Of a DNA stretch of 64,000 nucleotides, positions 1 to 9,303 are shown in pieces. The position numbers and the translations under genes were made by a program. Source of the DNA: Providencia heimbachae ATCC 35613. Its GTDB lineage: Bacteria; Pseudomonadota; Gammaproteobacteria; Enterobacterales; Enterobacteriaceae. The notes under the pieces are model-generated. The model saw only the letters and a program-made list of their open reading frames with translations. It made no database searches and had not been told where the DNA came from. Within the stretch, counting starts at the first letter, position 1; each line of letters begins with the position of its first letter. The stretch is from the NCBI RefSeq assembly GCF_001655055.1, contig NZ_LXEW01000026.1, positions 1-64,000 on the forward strand. The letters run 5' to 3'.

Positions 1-346
1 CGGATACATATTCTTTTCTGTATTTACCCGGTGTTATTTTCAGCTTTCGTTTAAAAGCTCGCGTTAATTCTTGTTGACTATCAAAGCCATACCTAAAAGC
101 TATATCGATAATTTTATCATCAGTATCCTTTAAATCTGATGATACCTTTAACAATCGTCTAATTAATAGGTATTGGCCTAGGCTAACACCCACAATACTT
201 TTGAATATGCGCTGAAAATGCCATTTTGAATAACCCGCCTTATCTGATATTTGCTCAATCGTTAACGATTTATCTGTATTGTTATCAATCCAGCTTAAGA
301 TATCTTCAACAATATTTTTTCTTAAAATGTAATTATCCACGACCAT
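1..346 (-). CDS. AraC/MarA-SoxS-type transcriptional regulator (3' end outside window)
   Basis: The reading frame begins with ATG at 346 behind a GAGGAA-type ribosome binding site and runs off the window at base 1, giving about 115 residues. It reads as the short, two-HTH AraC subfamily without a ligand domain: a first helix-turn-helix containing SKWHFQRIFK, a linker, and a second around IIDIAFRYGFDSQQELTRAF. Relatives of this size (MarA, SoxS, PqrA, AarP of Providencia) switch on multidrug efflux and porin genes. It diverges from the RND efflux pair at 559-4925, so it is a plausible local or global activator of that pump. I cannot say which named member it is. Its promoter looks MerR-regulated, see 385-415. 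Confidence 0.85.
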   Translation of the reverse strand, partial: MVVDNYILRKNIVEDILSWIDNNTDKSLTIEQISDKAGYSKWHFQRIFKSIVGVSLGQYLLIRRLLKVSSDLKDTDDKIIDIAFRYGFDSQQELTRAFKRKLKITPGKYRKEYVS

Positions 347-384
347 TCCTCATTTATCTTAAATTAATTAAATTAGATAAGTGC

Positions 385-415
385 ATTAAAAACCTTGAAG
401 TAGATACAAGGTCAA
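385..415 (-). promoter_or_regulatory. MerR-type promoter of the AraC-family gene
   Basis: Reading leftwards, a TTGACC -35 element (415-410) and a TTTAAT -10 element (390-385) are separated by 19 bp instead of the usual 17. The spacer holds the dyad ACCTTG-N9-CAAGGT. A long spacer with a centred dyad is the signature of promoters activated by MerR-family proteins such as CueR, ZntR and SoxR. The half-site differs from those at copA and copZ (CTTAC), so the cognate regulator may not be CueR. Confidence 0.5.
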
Positions 416-473
416 TAAATCATTACATATTTTTTATGCATTTATTAATAATAAAATTTAATCCATTAAAATA

Positions 474-504
474 TTGACCTTACAACCACTATAACCTTTA
501 CCCT
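474..504 (+). promoter_or_regulatory. Possible promoter of the RND efflux operon
   Basis: The ten bases TTGACCTTAC at 474-483 are identical to the start of the copA and copZ promoters. They form a perfect 10-bp inverted repeat with 408-417, the -35 region of the divergent regulator gene. A -10 at the 19-bp distance would be the poor TACCCT, and the second half of a CueR dyad is not clear. The shared block is observed; its function as a promoter is inferred. Confidence 0.3.
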
Positions 505-558
505 TGAAAAGATTTTATTAAGCATCCTGATAATCAATTATATCAAGCAAGGTTTACT

Positions 559-1785
559 ATGAAAATAAAATATGGTGTCTATGTAACGCTTTTGGCAATC
601 ATCACGATGAGCGGAATGTCTACAGCTCAAGAAAACAAACAAGACAGTGAAGCTGAAAGTGCAAGTATCATGAATCTCCCAAAAGTGCCCGTCGCTGAGG
701 TGATTCAAAAAAACATTACCCCTTCGGCTGAATTTACAGGCTATTTAGCATCACCTAAAACAGTTGATTTACGTTCCCGTGTCGGGGGACGAATAAACAC
801 AATTAATCTGCCTGAAGGCCAATTGATTAAAAAAGGGGATTTATTATTCCAGATTGATCCTTTACCTTTTCAAATTGCGTTAAATGAAGCGGAAGGCCAA
901 TTAAGTCAAGCCAATGCGCTAGCACTTCAAGCAAATCGCCATTTTGATAGAGTAAAAAACCTCGTCGATAAGGGTGCTGTTTCCCGTAAAGATTATGATG
1001 ATGCATTATCTTTACGCGCCGCAAATAATGCACAAGTGAAATCCGCAAAAGCCGCCGTTGAAAACGCTAAATTGAATTTATCCTATACCCAAGTTAAAGC
1101 CCCAATCGCCGGTCGTGTTGATAGAGCTTTAATAACAGAAGGTAATCTTGTTACTGGCGGCGATACCAATTCGGCGACTCGCTTAACTACAATAGTTTCA
1201 GTTGACCCAATATACGCATACTTTGATATCGATGAAGCGACTTTCCATAAGCTTTCAAGTCTAAATGTAAATGCAAAAAGTACACAAAATACCCCATTAC
1301 CCTCTGTGAGCATTCGTTTACCTCATGAAAAAGATGCGACTCATTCAGGCACACTCAATTTTATAAGTAATCAAATTGATCGTACAACGGGTACAGTCAA
1401 AGTCAGAGCTGTACTTAAAAATGAAGATGCCAAGCTTACGCCAGGTTCCTTTATTCGTGCTCAACTTCCTATTGGGAATAATCAGCCCGCCATTTTAATT
1501 GACGAACAAGCTATTGGTTCTAACCAAGGTCAAAGCTATGTACTGGTGCTTGATAAAAATAATAAAGCAGAATATCGGCAAATAGAGTTAGGTGCGATGG
1601 TCGATAACCTAAGAGTAATAAGTAATGGCTTATCTAAGGGTGAGAAAATTATTATTAAAGGGCTTGTAAGACCCGGTATGGAAGTGATGCCTAATGAAAT
1701 TCCGATGCAGCCATCTTTAATGAAAAATACCGAAACTCAGCAAAATAGTCAGGATTCATCGAATAATCTGGAGGAAATCAAATAA
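559..1785 (+). CDS. RND efflux periplasmic adaptor (membrane fusion protein)
   Basis: This 408-residue protein is the periplasmic adaptor that links an inner-membrane RND pump to an outer-membrane channel. It has an N-terminal signal sequence (about residues 1-23, ending near MSTAQ) with no lipobox cysteine, so it is probably not a lipoprotein, unlike AcrA. Family features in order are the barrel-sandwich (VDLRSRVGGRINTINLPEGQ), the alpha-helical hairpin (about 100-165), the second lipoyl half (LSYTQVKAPIAGRV) and the beta-barrel plus membrane-proximal domain. The stop codon shares one base with the start of the pump gene at 1785, so the two are translationally coupled. No outer-membrane factor follows, so a TolC-type channel encoded elsewhere would be needed. 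It resembles MexE/OqxA-type adaptors, but substrate cannot be read from the sequence. Confidence 0.92.
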   Translation: MKIKYGVYVTLLAIITMSGMSTAQENKQDSEAESASIMNLPKVPVAEVIQKNITPSAEFTGYLASPKTVDLRSRVGGRINTINLPEGQLIKKGDLLFQIDPLPFQIALNEAEGQLSQANALALQANRHFDRVKNLVDKGAVSRKDYDDALSLRAANNAQVKSAKAAVENAKLNLSYTQVKAPIAGRVDRALITEGNLVTGGDTNSATRLTTIVSVDPIYAYFDIDEATFHKLSSLNVNAKSTQNTPLPSVSIRLPHEKDATHSGTLNFISNQIDRTTGTVKVRAVLKNEDAKLTPGSFIRAQLPIGNNQPAILIDEQAIGSNQGQSYVLVLDKNNKAEYRQIELGAMVDNLRVISNGLSKGEKIIIKGLVRPGMEVMPNEIPMQPSLMKNTETQQNSQDSSNNLEEIK

Positions 1786-4700
1786 TGAAATTTCCCCATT
1801 TTTTTATTCGGCGTCCTATCTTTGCCGTAGTTTTATCCGTATTTATATTAATTGCGGGTATTCTTAGTTTCTTTAAATTACCGCTCAGTGAATATCCCTC
1901 CGTTACGCCACCAACGGTTCAAGTTATTGCAAGTTATCCGGGAGCAACACCTAAAGTTATCGCAGATACTGTCGCATCGCCTATTGAGCAAGCCATTAAT
2001 GGTGTAGAAGGGATGCTCTATATGAGCTCTCAGATGTCCACTGATGGAAAAATGGTGTTAACCATTTCATTTAAACAAGGCGTCGACCCGGATATTGCAC
2101 AAATTCAAGTGCAAAATTTAGTTTCAAGGGTGATCCCGCGTTTACCTCAAGAAGTGCAACAAATTGGTGTGACAACAGAAAAAACATCGCCAGATGTGCT
2201 TATGGTTGTTCACATGTATTCCCCGAATAATGTCTACGACCCGCTTTATGTGTCTAACTATGCCATGCTAAATGTACGGGATGAAATAGCCAGGCTTCCT
2301 GGTGTCGCAAGTGCCGTCGTTTGGGGGGAAGGCGAATATGCGATGCGAGCTTGGATAGATCCAACTAAAGTCGCATCACTCGGCCTAACCGCGAATGATA
2401 TTGTTGCTGCCATTCGTGAGCAAAATATTCAAGTCGCAACGGGTTCGATTGGTCAGCAACCGGATACCACATCATCATTCCAAATCAGCGTAAATGCACT
2501 GGGAAGGCTAACCACCGAGGAACAATTTGGCAATATTATTATCAAGTCTGGCGAAAATGGCCAAATTGCCTATTTAAAAGATGTCGCTCGCATGGAACTT
2601 GGCGCTGATAATTATTCGTTGCGCAGCCTTCTCAATGGCCAAAATGCAGTGGGTTTACAGATTGTTATGAGCCCCGGCGCGAACGCTTTAGATGTTTCCA
2701 GTTCTGTCCACTCAACAATGGAACGCTTAAAATCGAATTTTATTGATGGCATCGATTATAAAATCGCTTATGACCCTACTGTTTTCGTCAGTGCGTCGCT
2801 AAAATCAGTCGCCATTACATTGCTTGAAGCAACAATTTTAGTGGTTTTTGTTGTCGTTTTATTTTTACAAAGCTGGCGAGCCTCTATTATCCCGCTGGTT
2901 GCCGTCCCGGTATCATTAATCGGCACATTCGCTTTCATGTATTTATTTGGCTTTTCTCTTAATACGTTATCTCTATTTGGTTTAGTTATTTCTATCGGGA
3001 TCGTCGTTGATGATGCCATTGTCGTGGTCGAGAATGTCGAGCGGCATATTGCCGAAGGTTTAGCCCCTAGAGAGGCTGCATTTAAAGCCATGGATGAAGT
3101 CACCGGACCGATATTGGCAATTACATCGGTACTCGCTGCGGTCTTTATTCCTACCGCATTCTTATCGGGGCTGCAAGGTGAGTTTTATCGACAATTTTCA
3201 TTGACCATTGTTATTTCAACAATTATTTCCGCGATTAACTCTTTAACTTTATCGCCAGCACTCTGCGCAATTTTATTAAAATCGCATCAAAAAAATATAA
3301 AACCAGATTGGCTAACACGAATTATCAATGCCATATTTGGTCGATTTTTTTCTAAGTTCAATCTGTTCTTTAGCAAATTATCCGACAAATATGTCAAAAT
3401 CGTTCGCCGATGCATTCGAGGTAGCTTGATTATATTCCTGCTATATCTTGGATTTGTTGGATTAACCGCCCTCGGCTTCAAAGTGGTACCAAATGGCTTT
3501 GTACCCGCCCAAGATAAATACTATTTAATCGGTGTTGCACAACTGCCTTCAGGCGCTTCGTTAGAAAGAACAGAAACGGTTGTAAAAGAAATGTCACGCC
3601 TTGCACTGATGGAACCCGGCGTTGAAAGCGTGGTTGCATTCCCGGGGTTATCGGTAAATGGCCCCGTCAATTTACCTAATTCAGCATTAATGTTTGCTAT
3701 GCTAAAACCCTTTGATGAGCGTACCGATCCTTCGCTTTCAGCCAATGCAATCGCCGATAAATTAATGGCTAAATTCAGCCAAATCCCTGATGGATTCGTT
3801 GGTATTTTCCCACCACCTCCGGTTCCCGGTTTAGGTTCTATGGGCGGGTTTAAAGTTCAAATCGAAGATAAAGCGGATCTTGGTTTTGATGCTTTAGCTA
3901 AGGTACAAGAACAAATTTTAATCAAAGCAATGCAAGCGCCTGAACTGGTTGGGATGATGGCAAGTTTTCAAACGAACTCGCCACAAATTGATGTGGATAT
4001 AGACCGAGAAAAAGCTAAATCACAGGGTGTTACATTAACTGATATTTTTGATGCACTGCAAATCAATCTTGGTTCATTCTATGTGAATGATTTTAACCAA
4101 TTTGGTCGCACCTATCGCGTCATTGTTCAAGCTGATGCGCCATTTAGGATGGATCCAAAGGATATTGAGTTACTCAAAGTTCGCAATAAAAATGGCGATA
4201 TGATCCCACTCGGTGCATTAGTCAAAATCACACGTACCACAGGCCCTGATCGTGTTATCCATTATAATGGTTACCCTTCTGTCGATATTACCGGAAATGC
4301 GGCACCCGGATTTACATCCGGACAAGCCACTGACGCACTTGAAAAAATCCTTTTAGAAACCTTACCGGAAGGTATGGCCTATGAGTGGACAGATTTGACC
4401 TACCAAGAACAGCTGGCAGGGAACTCTGCTTTATATATTTTCCCGCTCGCGGTGCTTTTTGCCTTCTTGATCCTTGCTGCCCAGTATAACAGTTGGTCAC
4501 TGCCATTCTCGGTTCTACTCATTGCTCCGATGGCATTGCTTTCTGCTATTGCCGGCGTATGGCTTTTTAATGGCGATAATAATATCTTTACGCAAATCGC
4601 CTTTATTGTCCTTGTTGGCCTTGCCGCCAAAAATGCCATATTGATTGTCGAATTTGCGATAGCCCAAGAAAAACAAGGTGCTGACCCCATCACCGCGGTA

Positions 4701-4925
4701 TTAGAGGCTGCACACCTACGATTACGCCCTATATTAATGACCTCTTTCGCCTTTATTGCAGGTGTTATCCCACTGGTTCTCGCGAGTGGAGCAGGCTCAG
4801 AAATGCGACAAGCCATGGGTATCGCCGTCTTCTTCGGTATGTTAGGTGTGACCTTCTTTGGTTTATTACTCACTCCGGTTTTCTATATGATCGTGCGTAA
4901 AATGAGGGTCAGAAAATCTGCATAA
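1785..4925 (+). CDS. RND multidrug efflux permease, HAE1 family (MexF/OqxB/AcrB-like)
   Basis: A 1046-residue proton-driven RND transporter of the inner membrane, the usual family length. It starts with the typical FFIRRPIFAVV cytoplasmic-to-TM1 segment, has two large periplasmic loops and twelve expected membrane helices. TM4 carries the proton-relay aspartate pair (GIVVDDAIVVVENVERH), and TM10 carries the partner lysine (LAAKNAILIVEFA). The sequence reads closer to the MexF/OqxB branch than to AcrB (PSVTPPTVQVIASYPGA, QEQLAGNSALYIFPLAVLF). Such pumps export phenicols, quinolones or biocides, but substrates here are unknown. It is co-transcribed with the adaptor gene and followed by a strong hairpin at 4951. 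Confidence 0.93.
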   Translation: MKFPHFFIRRPIFAVVLSVFILIAGILSFFKLPLSEYPSVTPPTVQVIASYPGATPKVIADTVASPIEQAINGVEGMLYMSSQMSTDGKMVLTISFKQGVDPDIAQIQVQNLVSRVIPRLPQEVQQIGVTTEKTSPDVLMVVHMYSPNNVYDPLYVSNYAMLNVRDEIARLPGVASAVVWGEGEYAMRAWIDPTKVASLGLTANDIVAAIREQNIQVATGSIGQQPDTTSSFQISVNALGRLTTEEQFGNIIIKSGENGQIAYLKDVARMELGADNYSLRSLLNGQNAVGLQIVMSPGANALDVSSSVHSTMERLKSNFIDGIDYKIAYDPTVFVSASLKSVAITLLEATILVVFVVVLFLQSWRASIIPLVAVPVSLIGTFAFMYLFGFSLNTLSLFGLVISIGIVVDDAIVVVENVERHIAEGLAPREAAFKAMDEVTGPILAITSVLAAVFIPTAFLSGLQGEFYRQFSLTIVISTIISAINSLTLSPALCAILLKSHQKNIKPDWLTRIINAIFGRFFSKFNLFFSKLSDKYVKIVRRCIRGSLIIFLLYLGFVGLTALGFKVVPNGFVPAQDKYYLIGVAQLPSGASLERTETVVKEMSRLALMEPGVESVVAFPGLSVNGPVNLPNSALMFAMLKPFDERTDPSLSANAIADKLMAKFSQIPDGFVGIFPPPPVPGLGSMGGFKVQIEDKADLGFDALAKVQEQILIKAMQAPELVGMMASFQTNSPQIDVDIDREKAKSQGVTLTDIFDALQINLGSFYVNDFNQFGRTYRVIVQADAPFRMDPKDIELLKVRNKNGDMIPLGALVKITRTTGPDRVIHYNGYPSVDITGNAAPGFTSGQATDALEKILLETLPEGMAYEWTDLTYQEQLAGNSALYIFPLAVLFAFLILAAQYNSWSLPFSVLLIAPMALLSAIAGVWLFNGDNNIFTQIAFIVLVGLAAKNAILIVEFAIAQEKQGADPITAVLEAAHLRLRPILMTSFAFIAGVIPLVLASGAGSEMRQAMGIAVFFGMLGVTFFGLLLTPVFYMIVRKMRVRKSA

Positions 4926-4950
4926 AATAATTTAACCATCTAAAAAACAA

Positions 4951-4988
4951 GTATTCACTAGGTGATGCCAGCCTAGTGAATACCTTTT
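4951..4988 (+). terminator. Rho-independent terminator after the RND operon
   Basis: A perfect 12-bp stem (4951-4962 with 4972-4983) closes a 9-base loop and is followed by the short T-rich tail CTTTTC. It lies 26 bases after the permease stop codon and separates the efflux operon from the copper block. Confidence 0.75.
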
Positions 4989-5150
4989 CACATCCAAACT
5001 TTATTTGATAAAGCGCATACCGACTCTCGTAAAAACTCAACCAATTGATTAATAATAAATAATCAATTTATTCATCCTCCATCTGCTATCAACAACACAC
5101 CAAGATATCTACGCTATTTTATCTTTATCTAAAAAAATAAATAAAAAAGC

Positions 5151-5181
5151 TTGACCTTACCCTTAAGGGAAAGCCTAAGCT
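5151..5181 (+). promoter_or_regulatory. CueR-type promoter of copA
   Basis: TTGACC (5151-5156) and TAAGCT (5176-5181) are separated by exactly 19 bp. The spacer holds a near-perfect dyad, CTTACCC-TTAA-GGGAAAG. This matches the architecture of CueR-activated copA promoters, in which MerR-type activators untwist an over-long spacer when Cu(I) is bound. cueR itself lies downstream at 8088. Confidence 0.8.
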
Positions 5182-5213
5182 TTATCCAGCACTTTAATTT
5201 AAGGGTAAATATT

Positions 5214-7700
5214 ATGAATACAAATGTGTCTCCATCTTCAACAAATCGAATAAGTTTGCCAGTTGAAGGCATGACCTGTGCATCCTGTGTTGGCCGTGTT
5301 GAGCGAGCATTGAATGCCGTTCCCGGTATCAATACAGCAACCGTTAATCTCGCCACTGAGCGAGCCGATATTACGTTCGATGGTACGCCAGACCCACAAG
5401 CAGCAGTTCGCGCAATCGAAAACTCTGGCTACAGTGTGCGTGAAGAAATCACCGAACTCGCCATTGAAGAAATGACGTGTGCATCGTGTGTCGGTCGTGT
5501 TGAAAAAGCGCTCGCGCAAATCCCTGGGGTACTTGAAGCGAATGTAAACCTAGCAACTGAACGCGCTCGGATACGCCATCTTGCTGGTGCGGTAACCGTG
5601 GAAGATTTAGAAGCTGCGGTTGTCCAAGCGGGTTATAAACCACGCCGTTTATCTGGTGACACTGCATCGAGCAATGACTTAGCCGATGAGCGTAAAGATA
5701 ACGAAGAGCGCTCACTACGTCGTGCCTTATTCACCGCCGCTATTTTTACTCTACCTGTTTTCATTATTGAAATGGGCTCACACTTTATTCCCGGTGTACA
5801 TAATTGGGTATCGAATACATTAGGTCAGCAGCTAAATTGGTATATTCAATTTATTTTAGCCACCATTGTACTATTTGGCCCCGGGATACGCTTTTTCCGT
5901 AAAGGGATCCCCGCATTATTACGCGGCGCCCCAGATATGAACTCATTAGTTGCCGTTGGTACTATTGCAGCATACGGCTATTCGGTGGTTGCTACTTTTA
6001 TTCCGCAAGTTCTTCCGGTAGGTACCGCGAACGTCTATTTTGAAGCCGCGGTGGTCATCGTCACGTTAATCTTACTTGGTCGTACGCTAGAAGCTCGTGC
6101 GAAAGGGAAAACATCCCAAGCGATTAAACGCCTCGTTGGGCTACAAGCCAAAACCGCCCGCGTTGAACGCAATGGGGAAACCATTGAAATTCCACTAGAC
6201 CAAGTCACCACGGATGACATTGTTTTTGTTCGTCCTGGTGAAAAAATTCCCGTGGATGGTGAAGTGATTGAAGGTTCATCGTATGTTGATGAAAGCATGA
6301 TAACTGGCGAACCTATTCCAGTATCAAAAGAAACAGGTTCTGACGTTGTCGGTGGCACAATCAACAAAACCGGCGCATTTAGTTTCCGTGTCACTAAAAT
6401 TGGCTCTAATACTGTATTGGCACAAATCATTCGCTTAGTTGAAGAAGCACAAGGCTCTAAATTACCCATTCAAGCCTTGGTGGATAAAGTGACCATGTGG
6501 TTTGTTCCAGCCGTTATGACTGGCGCGGTGATCACCTTCTTTATTTGGTTAATTTTCGGTCCAGCCCCTGCACTAACATTTGCTTTAATTAATGCCGTCG
6601 CCGTACTGATTATTGCCTGCCCATGTGCTATGGGACTGGCAACACCAACCTCAATCATGGTTGGAACAGGTCGCGCAGCAGAGCTCGGAATTCTTTTCCG
6701 TAAAGGTGAAGCACTACAGGCATTACGCGATGTCACCGTGGTTGCACTTGATAAAACCGGAACTTTAACCAAAGGTCGCCCAGAATTAACTGACCTCGTT
6801 CCTGCCGAGGGATTCGAGTACGATGAGGTTTTAAGCCTTGTTGCTGCTATCGAAACCCGTTCGGAGCACCCGATCGCTGAAGCGATTGTTGAAGCTGCAA
6901 AAGAAAAAGGGATCGTTTTTGCTCCGATTGAAAACTTTGAAGCTATCCCTGGTTTTGGTGTGTCAGCTCAAGTAGGTGGACGTTCAGTTTCTGTCGGTGC
7001 TGATCGCTTTATGAAGCAACTCGGTCTTGATGTCACCAACTTCCAACAAGCCGCTCAACGTCTTGGGGAACAAGGAAAAAGCCCTCTCTATGCCGCTATT
7101 GACGGGCGTTTAGCCGCAATAATTGCCGTTGCTGACCCCATTAAAGAGACAACACCAGAAGCGATTAAAGCCTTACATGCGTTAGGCCTTAGAGTTGCCA
7201 TGATCACGGGAGATAATGCAGCCACTGCCGCCGCTATTGCGAAACAACTCGGTATTGATGAAGTTGCCGCAGAAGTTCTGCCTGATGGCAAAGTTGCAGC
7301 ACTAAAACAATTCCGTAGTAACGGCAGTAAAGTCGCTTTTGTCGGTGACGGTATCAACGATGCCCCTGCACTTGCTGAAGCAGATGTTGGCTTGGCGATT
7401 GGAACAGGAACCGACGTTGCGATTGAAGCTGCTGACGTAGTGTTAATGTCCGGAGATTTACGTGGTGTCGTCAATGCAATTGCATTGAGTCAGGCAACTA
7501 TCCGTAATATCAAACAAAACCTATTCTGGGCATTCGCATACAATGCCTTACTGATCCCGGTGGCGGCAGGCTTACTGTACCCAATAAATGGGACGCTGCT
7601 CTCACCAATGTTAGCCGCCGCAGCGATGGCACTTTCCAGTGTGTTTGTACTGGGTAATGCCTTGCGCCTCAAACGCTTTCAAGCACCCATGAAAAACTAA
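5214..7700 (+). CDS. copA: Cu(I)-exporting P1B-type ATPase CopA
   Basis: CopA pumps cytoplasmic Cu(I) to the periplasm. The ATG at 5214 gives 828 residues. An in-frame upstream start at 5151 is rejected because it would begin inside the promoter. Two N-terminal heavy-metal domains carry GMTCASC (about 20-26) and EMTCASC (about 86-92). The ion channel motif is CPC ([11 protein letters not shown]), the phosphorylation motif DKTGTLT, the actuator motif TGEP, the nucleotide-domain SEHP and the hinge GDGINDAP. All residues expected for Cu+ selectivity are present. The gene is preceded by a CueR-type promoter and followed by glutaredoxin and cueR genes in the same direction, so it is part of a self-contained copper-tolerance block. 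Confidence 0.97.
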   Translation: MNTNVSPSSTNRISLPVEGMTCASCVGRVERALNAVPGINTATVNLATERADITFDGTPDPQAAVRAIENSGYSVREEITELAIEEMTCASCVGRVEKALAQIPGVLEANVNLATERARIRHLAGAVTVEDLEAAVVQAGYKPRRLSGDTASSNDLADERKDNEERSLRRALFTAAIFTLPVFIIEMGSHFIPGVHNWVSNTLGQQLNWYIQFILATIVLFGPGIRFFRKGIPALLRGAPDMNSLVAVGTIAAYGYSVVATFIPQVLPVGTANVYFEAAVVIVTLILLGRTLEARAKGKTSQAIKRLVGLQAKTARVERNGETIEIPLDQVTTDDIVFVRPGEKIPVDGEVIEGSSYVDESMITGEPIPVSKETGSDVVGGTINKTGAFSFRVTKIGSNTVLAQIIRLVEEAQGSKLPIQALVDKVTMWFVPAVMTGAVITFFIWLIFGPAPALTFALINAVAVLIIACPCAMGLATPTSIMVGTGRAAELGILFRKGEALQALRDVTVVALDKTGTLTKGRPELTDLVPAEGFEYDEVLSLVAAIETRSEHPIAEAIVEAAKEKGIVFAPIENFEAIPGFGVSAQVGGRSVSVGADRFMKQLGLDVTNFQQAAQRLGEQGKSPLYAAIDGRLAAIIAVADPIKETTPEAIKALHALGLRVAMITGDNAATAAAIAKQLGIDEVAAEVLPDGKVAALKQFRSNGSKVAFVGDGINDAPALAEADVGLAIGTGTDVAIEAADVVLMSGDLRGVVNAIALSQATIRNIKQNLFWAFAYNALLIPVAAGLLYPINGTLLSPMLAAAAMALSSVFVLGNALRLKRFQAPMKN

Positions 7701-7723
7701 TGCCTTAATTTATTTCATCTAAT

Positions 7724-7745
7724 AGCCAGACGACTTCGTCTGGCT
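7724..7745 (+). terminator. Hairpin between copA and the glutaredoxin gene
   Basis: A 9-bp stem (AGCCAGACG with CGTCTGGCT) and a 4-base loop sit 23 bases after the copA stop codon. There is no T-run after it, so it may be an attenuating or RNA-stabilising hairpin rather than a full terminator. Confidence 0.45.
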
Positions 7746-7769
7746 CATCTCAATAAATTAAAGGAAAAA

Positions 7770-8027
7770 ATGATGGAAAATAAATTATCTCAAAATGTAA
7801 TTATCTACACCACACCCACTTGTCCTGATTGCCGCCAATTAAAAGAATGGCTAACAAAAATGTACATTCCTTTTGAAGAACGCGATCTCACCGACCCACA
7901 CATTATGGCAGAAGCAAAAGCAAGAACTGGCGTAAGAGTTGCCCCGATTACCCTGATTGGAGATAAAGTATTTTATGGTACCTTCATCTCACAAAAGCCA
8001 GATTTAATTGTTGCTCTCGGCTTATAA
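7770..8027 (+). CDS. Glutaredoxin-family protein
   Basis: An 85-residue thioredoxin-fold protein with the redox motif CPDC near the N-terminus (TTPTCPDCRQLKEWL), a cis-proline region (VRVAPITLIGD) and no other domain. It resembles the NrdH/GrxC-type small glutaredoxins and should reduce disulfides or handle glutathione-bound metal in the cytoplasm. The start is the first of two tandem ATG codons behind AAAGGAA. Its place between copA and cueR suggests a role in copper-linked thiol stress, perhaps protecting or loading copper proteins. That role is inferred from the neighbours only. Confidence 0.85.
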   Translation: MMENKLSQNVIIYTTPTCPDCRQLKEWLTKMYIPFEERDLTDPHIMAEAKARTGVRVAPITLIGDKVFYGTFISQKPDLIVALGL

Positions 8028-8087
8028 AGGCAGAGCAAAAACACTTTTATTAGAAAAGTATATTAGTTTTCTGAATAGGAGAAAAAG

Positions 8088-8561
8088 ATGAATATCGGTC
8101 AAGCTGCCAAACTCTCAGGTATTTCAGCAAAAATGATCCGTTATTATGAGCAAACGGGATTGATCCCTAAAGCAAGACGTTCTGATGCAGGATACCGTCA
8201 TTACAGTTCATCAGATGTGGAAAGCTTTCATCTTATACGACGTGCTCGTGATTTAGGTTTTTCGACTGAACAAATTTCAGCATTACTGATTTTATGGCGA
8301 AATAGTCACCGTACCAGCGCGGATGTAAAGCTTATGGCATTGACTCATCTCTCTGAATTGAAAGAAAAAATCACTGAACTTCAAGATATGGCTCATACTC
8401 TAGAGCAGCTAACTCAAAACTGCCACGGTAATGACCAACCTGATTGCCCTATTATCACAAGTCTCATTGAGCCAACGGGTAAAATGGATAAAAAAGGGAC
8501 TAAGCTATCCCAATTTAACCGTTATAAACCTGTATCAACCGTTAAGTGTGCTTGTTCCTAA
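8088..8561 (+). CDS. cueR: MerR-family Cu(I)-responsive regulator CueR
   Basis: CueR activates copper-efflux promoters in the cytoplasm when it binds Cu(I). This 157-residue protein has the N-terminal winged HTH (MNIGQAAKLSGISAKMIRYY), the RYYEQTGLIPKARR segment, a dimerisation helix and the metal-binding loop with two cysteines (CHGNDQPDC, about 112-120). This is the CueR pattern of two Cys in a short loop with no Cys near position 79. It is longer than the usual ~135 residues because of a C-terminal extension ending in CACS, which could be an extra metal ligand. It follows copA and the glutaredoxin gene, and target sites are present at 5151 and 8626. Confidence 0.9.
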   Translation: MNIGQAAKLSGISAKMIRYYEQTGLIPKARRSDAGYRHYSSSDVESFHLIRRARDLGFSTEQISALLILWRNSHRTSADVKLMALTHLSELKEKITELQDMAHTLEQLTQNCHGNDQPDCPIITSLIEPTGKMDKKGTKLSQFNRYKPVSTVKCACS

Positions 8562-8625
8562 TATTTTAAACTCACGCAATAAATCGTAATTTAAAGGTAA
8601 TTTTAGCCTGCCAAACTAAAAGCTA

Positions 8626-8656
8626 TTGACCTTACCCTAATGGCAAGCTGTACATT
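8626..8656 (+). promoter_or_regulatory. CueR-type promoter of copZ
   Basis: TTGACC (8626-8631) and TACATT (8651-8656) are separated by 19 bp, with the dyad CTTACC-N5-GGCAAG in the spacer. The first thirteen bases (TTGACCTTACCCT) match the copA promoter. It now lies about 325 bp from the copZ start because an element has inserted between them. Confidence 0.75.
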
Positions 8657-8675
8657 AATTATTAATCAATCACTA

Positions 8676-8962
8676 GGGGCTGTTGATCTTTGAGGGTCAA
8701 TTTTTATTCGAATTAAAGACCCTTTCTTTAAGGTCAAAGTAGGCGAGGCGAGAGGTTCGCCGCTTAGTGAACTAAGCAAGAGCCTCTCAACGTAGAATAA
8801 AATGAGTGAAACGTTCTTTAATCGAACCCGAAGGGCCGCTTTTGATGTCTATTTTTAGTTGAAATAGTGATTATTGTTAATAATCAAGATAAATCTCGAT
8901 TTGGTTGATTGTTTATCACTCTTTTTATACTGTAAAAATAAGCAGCAAAGGTCAACAGCCCC
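8676..8962. mobile_element. MITE-like element in the copZ leader
   Basis: The 287-bp segment is bounded by inverted repeats: the first 17 bases (GGGGCTGTTGATCTTTG) pair with the last 17 with one mismatch. It is flanked on both sides by TA, as expected for a TA target duplication used by IS630/Tc1-mariner-type transposases. It has no coding capacity for a transposase. Inside lie nested hairpins, including GCTTAG-TGAA-CTAAGC within an outer GAGAGG/CCTCTC pair. Removing it restores a normal short leader between the CueR promoter and the copZ ribosome binding site. The family assignment is inferred. Confidence 0.65.
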
Positions 8963-8981
8963 TAATCATCAGGAGATAATA

Positions 8982-9179
8982 ATGATTACATTAACCATAC
9001 CGAATATGACCTGTGGCGGTTGCGCTAAATCAGTCACTAAAGCATTATTAAATGTCGATGCTCAAGCACAAATTGAAACAGACCCGACAACCAGAAAAGT
9101 TCAAGTTAAAAGTAATATTGAAGAAAGCACCCTTCGCACCGCATTAAGCGCGGCAGGATACCCAGCAGATCCAGCTTAA
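8982..9179 (+). CDS. copZ: CopZ-like copper chaperone (HMA domain)
   Basis: A 65-residue heavy-metal-associated domain protein with the Cu(I)-binding motif MTCGGC (TIPNMTCGGCAKSVTKALL) and the ferredoxin-like beta-alpha-beta-beta-alpha-beta length. Such chaperones carry Cu(I) to CopA or CueR in the cytoplasm. I use the ATG at 8982, directly behind AGGAG (8971-8975). An open frame extends upstream to 8874 but lies inside the inserted element and is not needed. The gene has its own CueR-type promoter at 8626, separated by the MITE-like insertion, so expression may be altered. It is followed by a strong terminator. Confidence 0.88.
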   Translation: MITLTIPNMTCGGCAKSVTKALLNVDAQAQIETDPTTRKVQVKSNIEESTLRTALSAAGYPADPA

Positions 9180-9195
9180 TTTTTAAATTATTTTC

Positions 9196-9240
9196 GATAC
9201 AGCGAAAATATTCTTATTATATTTTCGCTGTATCTATTTT
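9196..9240 (+). terminator. Terminator after copZ
   Basis: A perfect 15-bp stem (9196-9210 with 9220-9234) with a 9-base loop is followed by TATTTTTG. It closes the copper block, and the A-rich flank on the other side could also let it serve the convergent msrQ. Confidence 0.8.
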
Positions 9241-9303
9241 TGAAAAAATAAATTGGATATATTAAATATTATTACTTTATTTAATCTAAATTAACTTCCA
9301 TAT

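Noticed and set aside
4400-4873. Long antisense frame inside the RND permease gene
   Set aside because: It is the complement of conserved coding sequence in the permease and shows no independent signals.
5151-5213. Upstream start of copA giving 849 residues
   Set aside because: These codons coincide with the CueR-type promoter and operator; the ATG at 5214 fits the family N-terminus.
8874-8981. N-terminal extension of the copZ frame
   Set aside because: It lies within the inserted repeat element; AGGAG precedes the ATG at 8982 and the HMA domain starts there.
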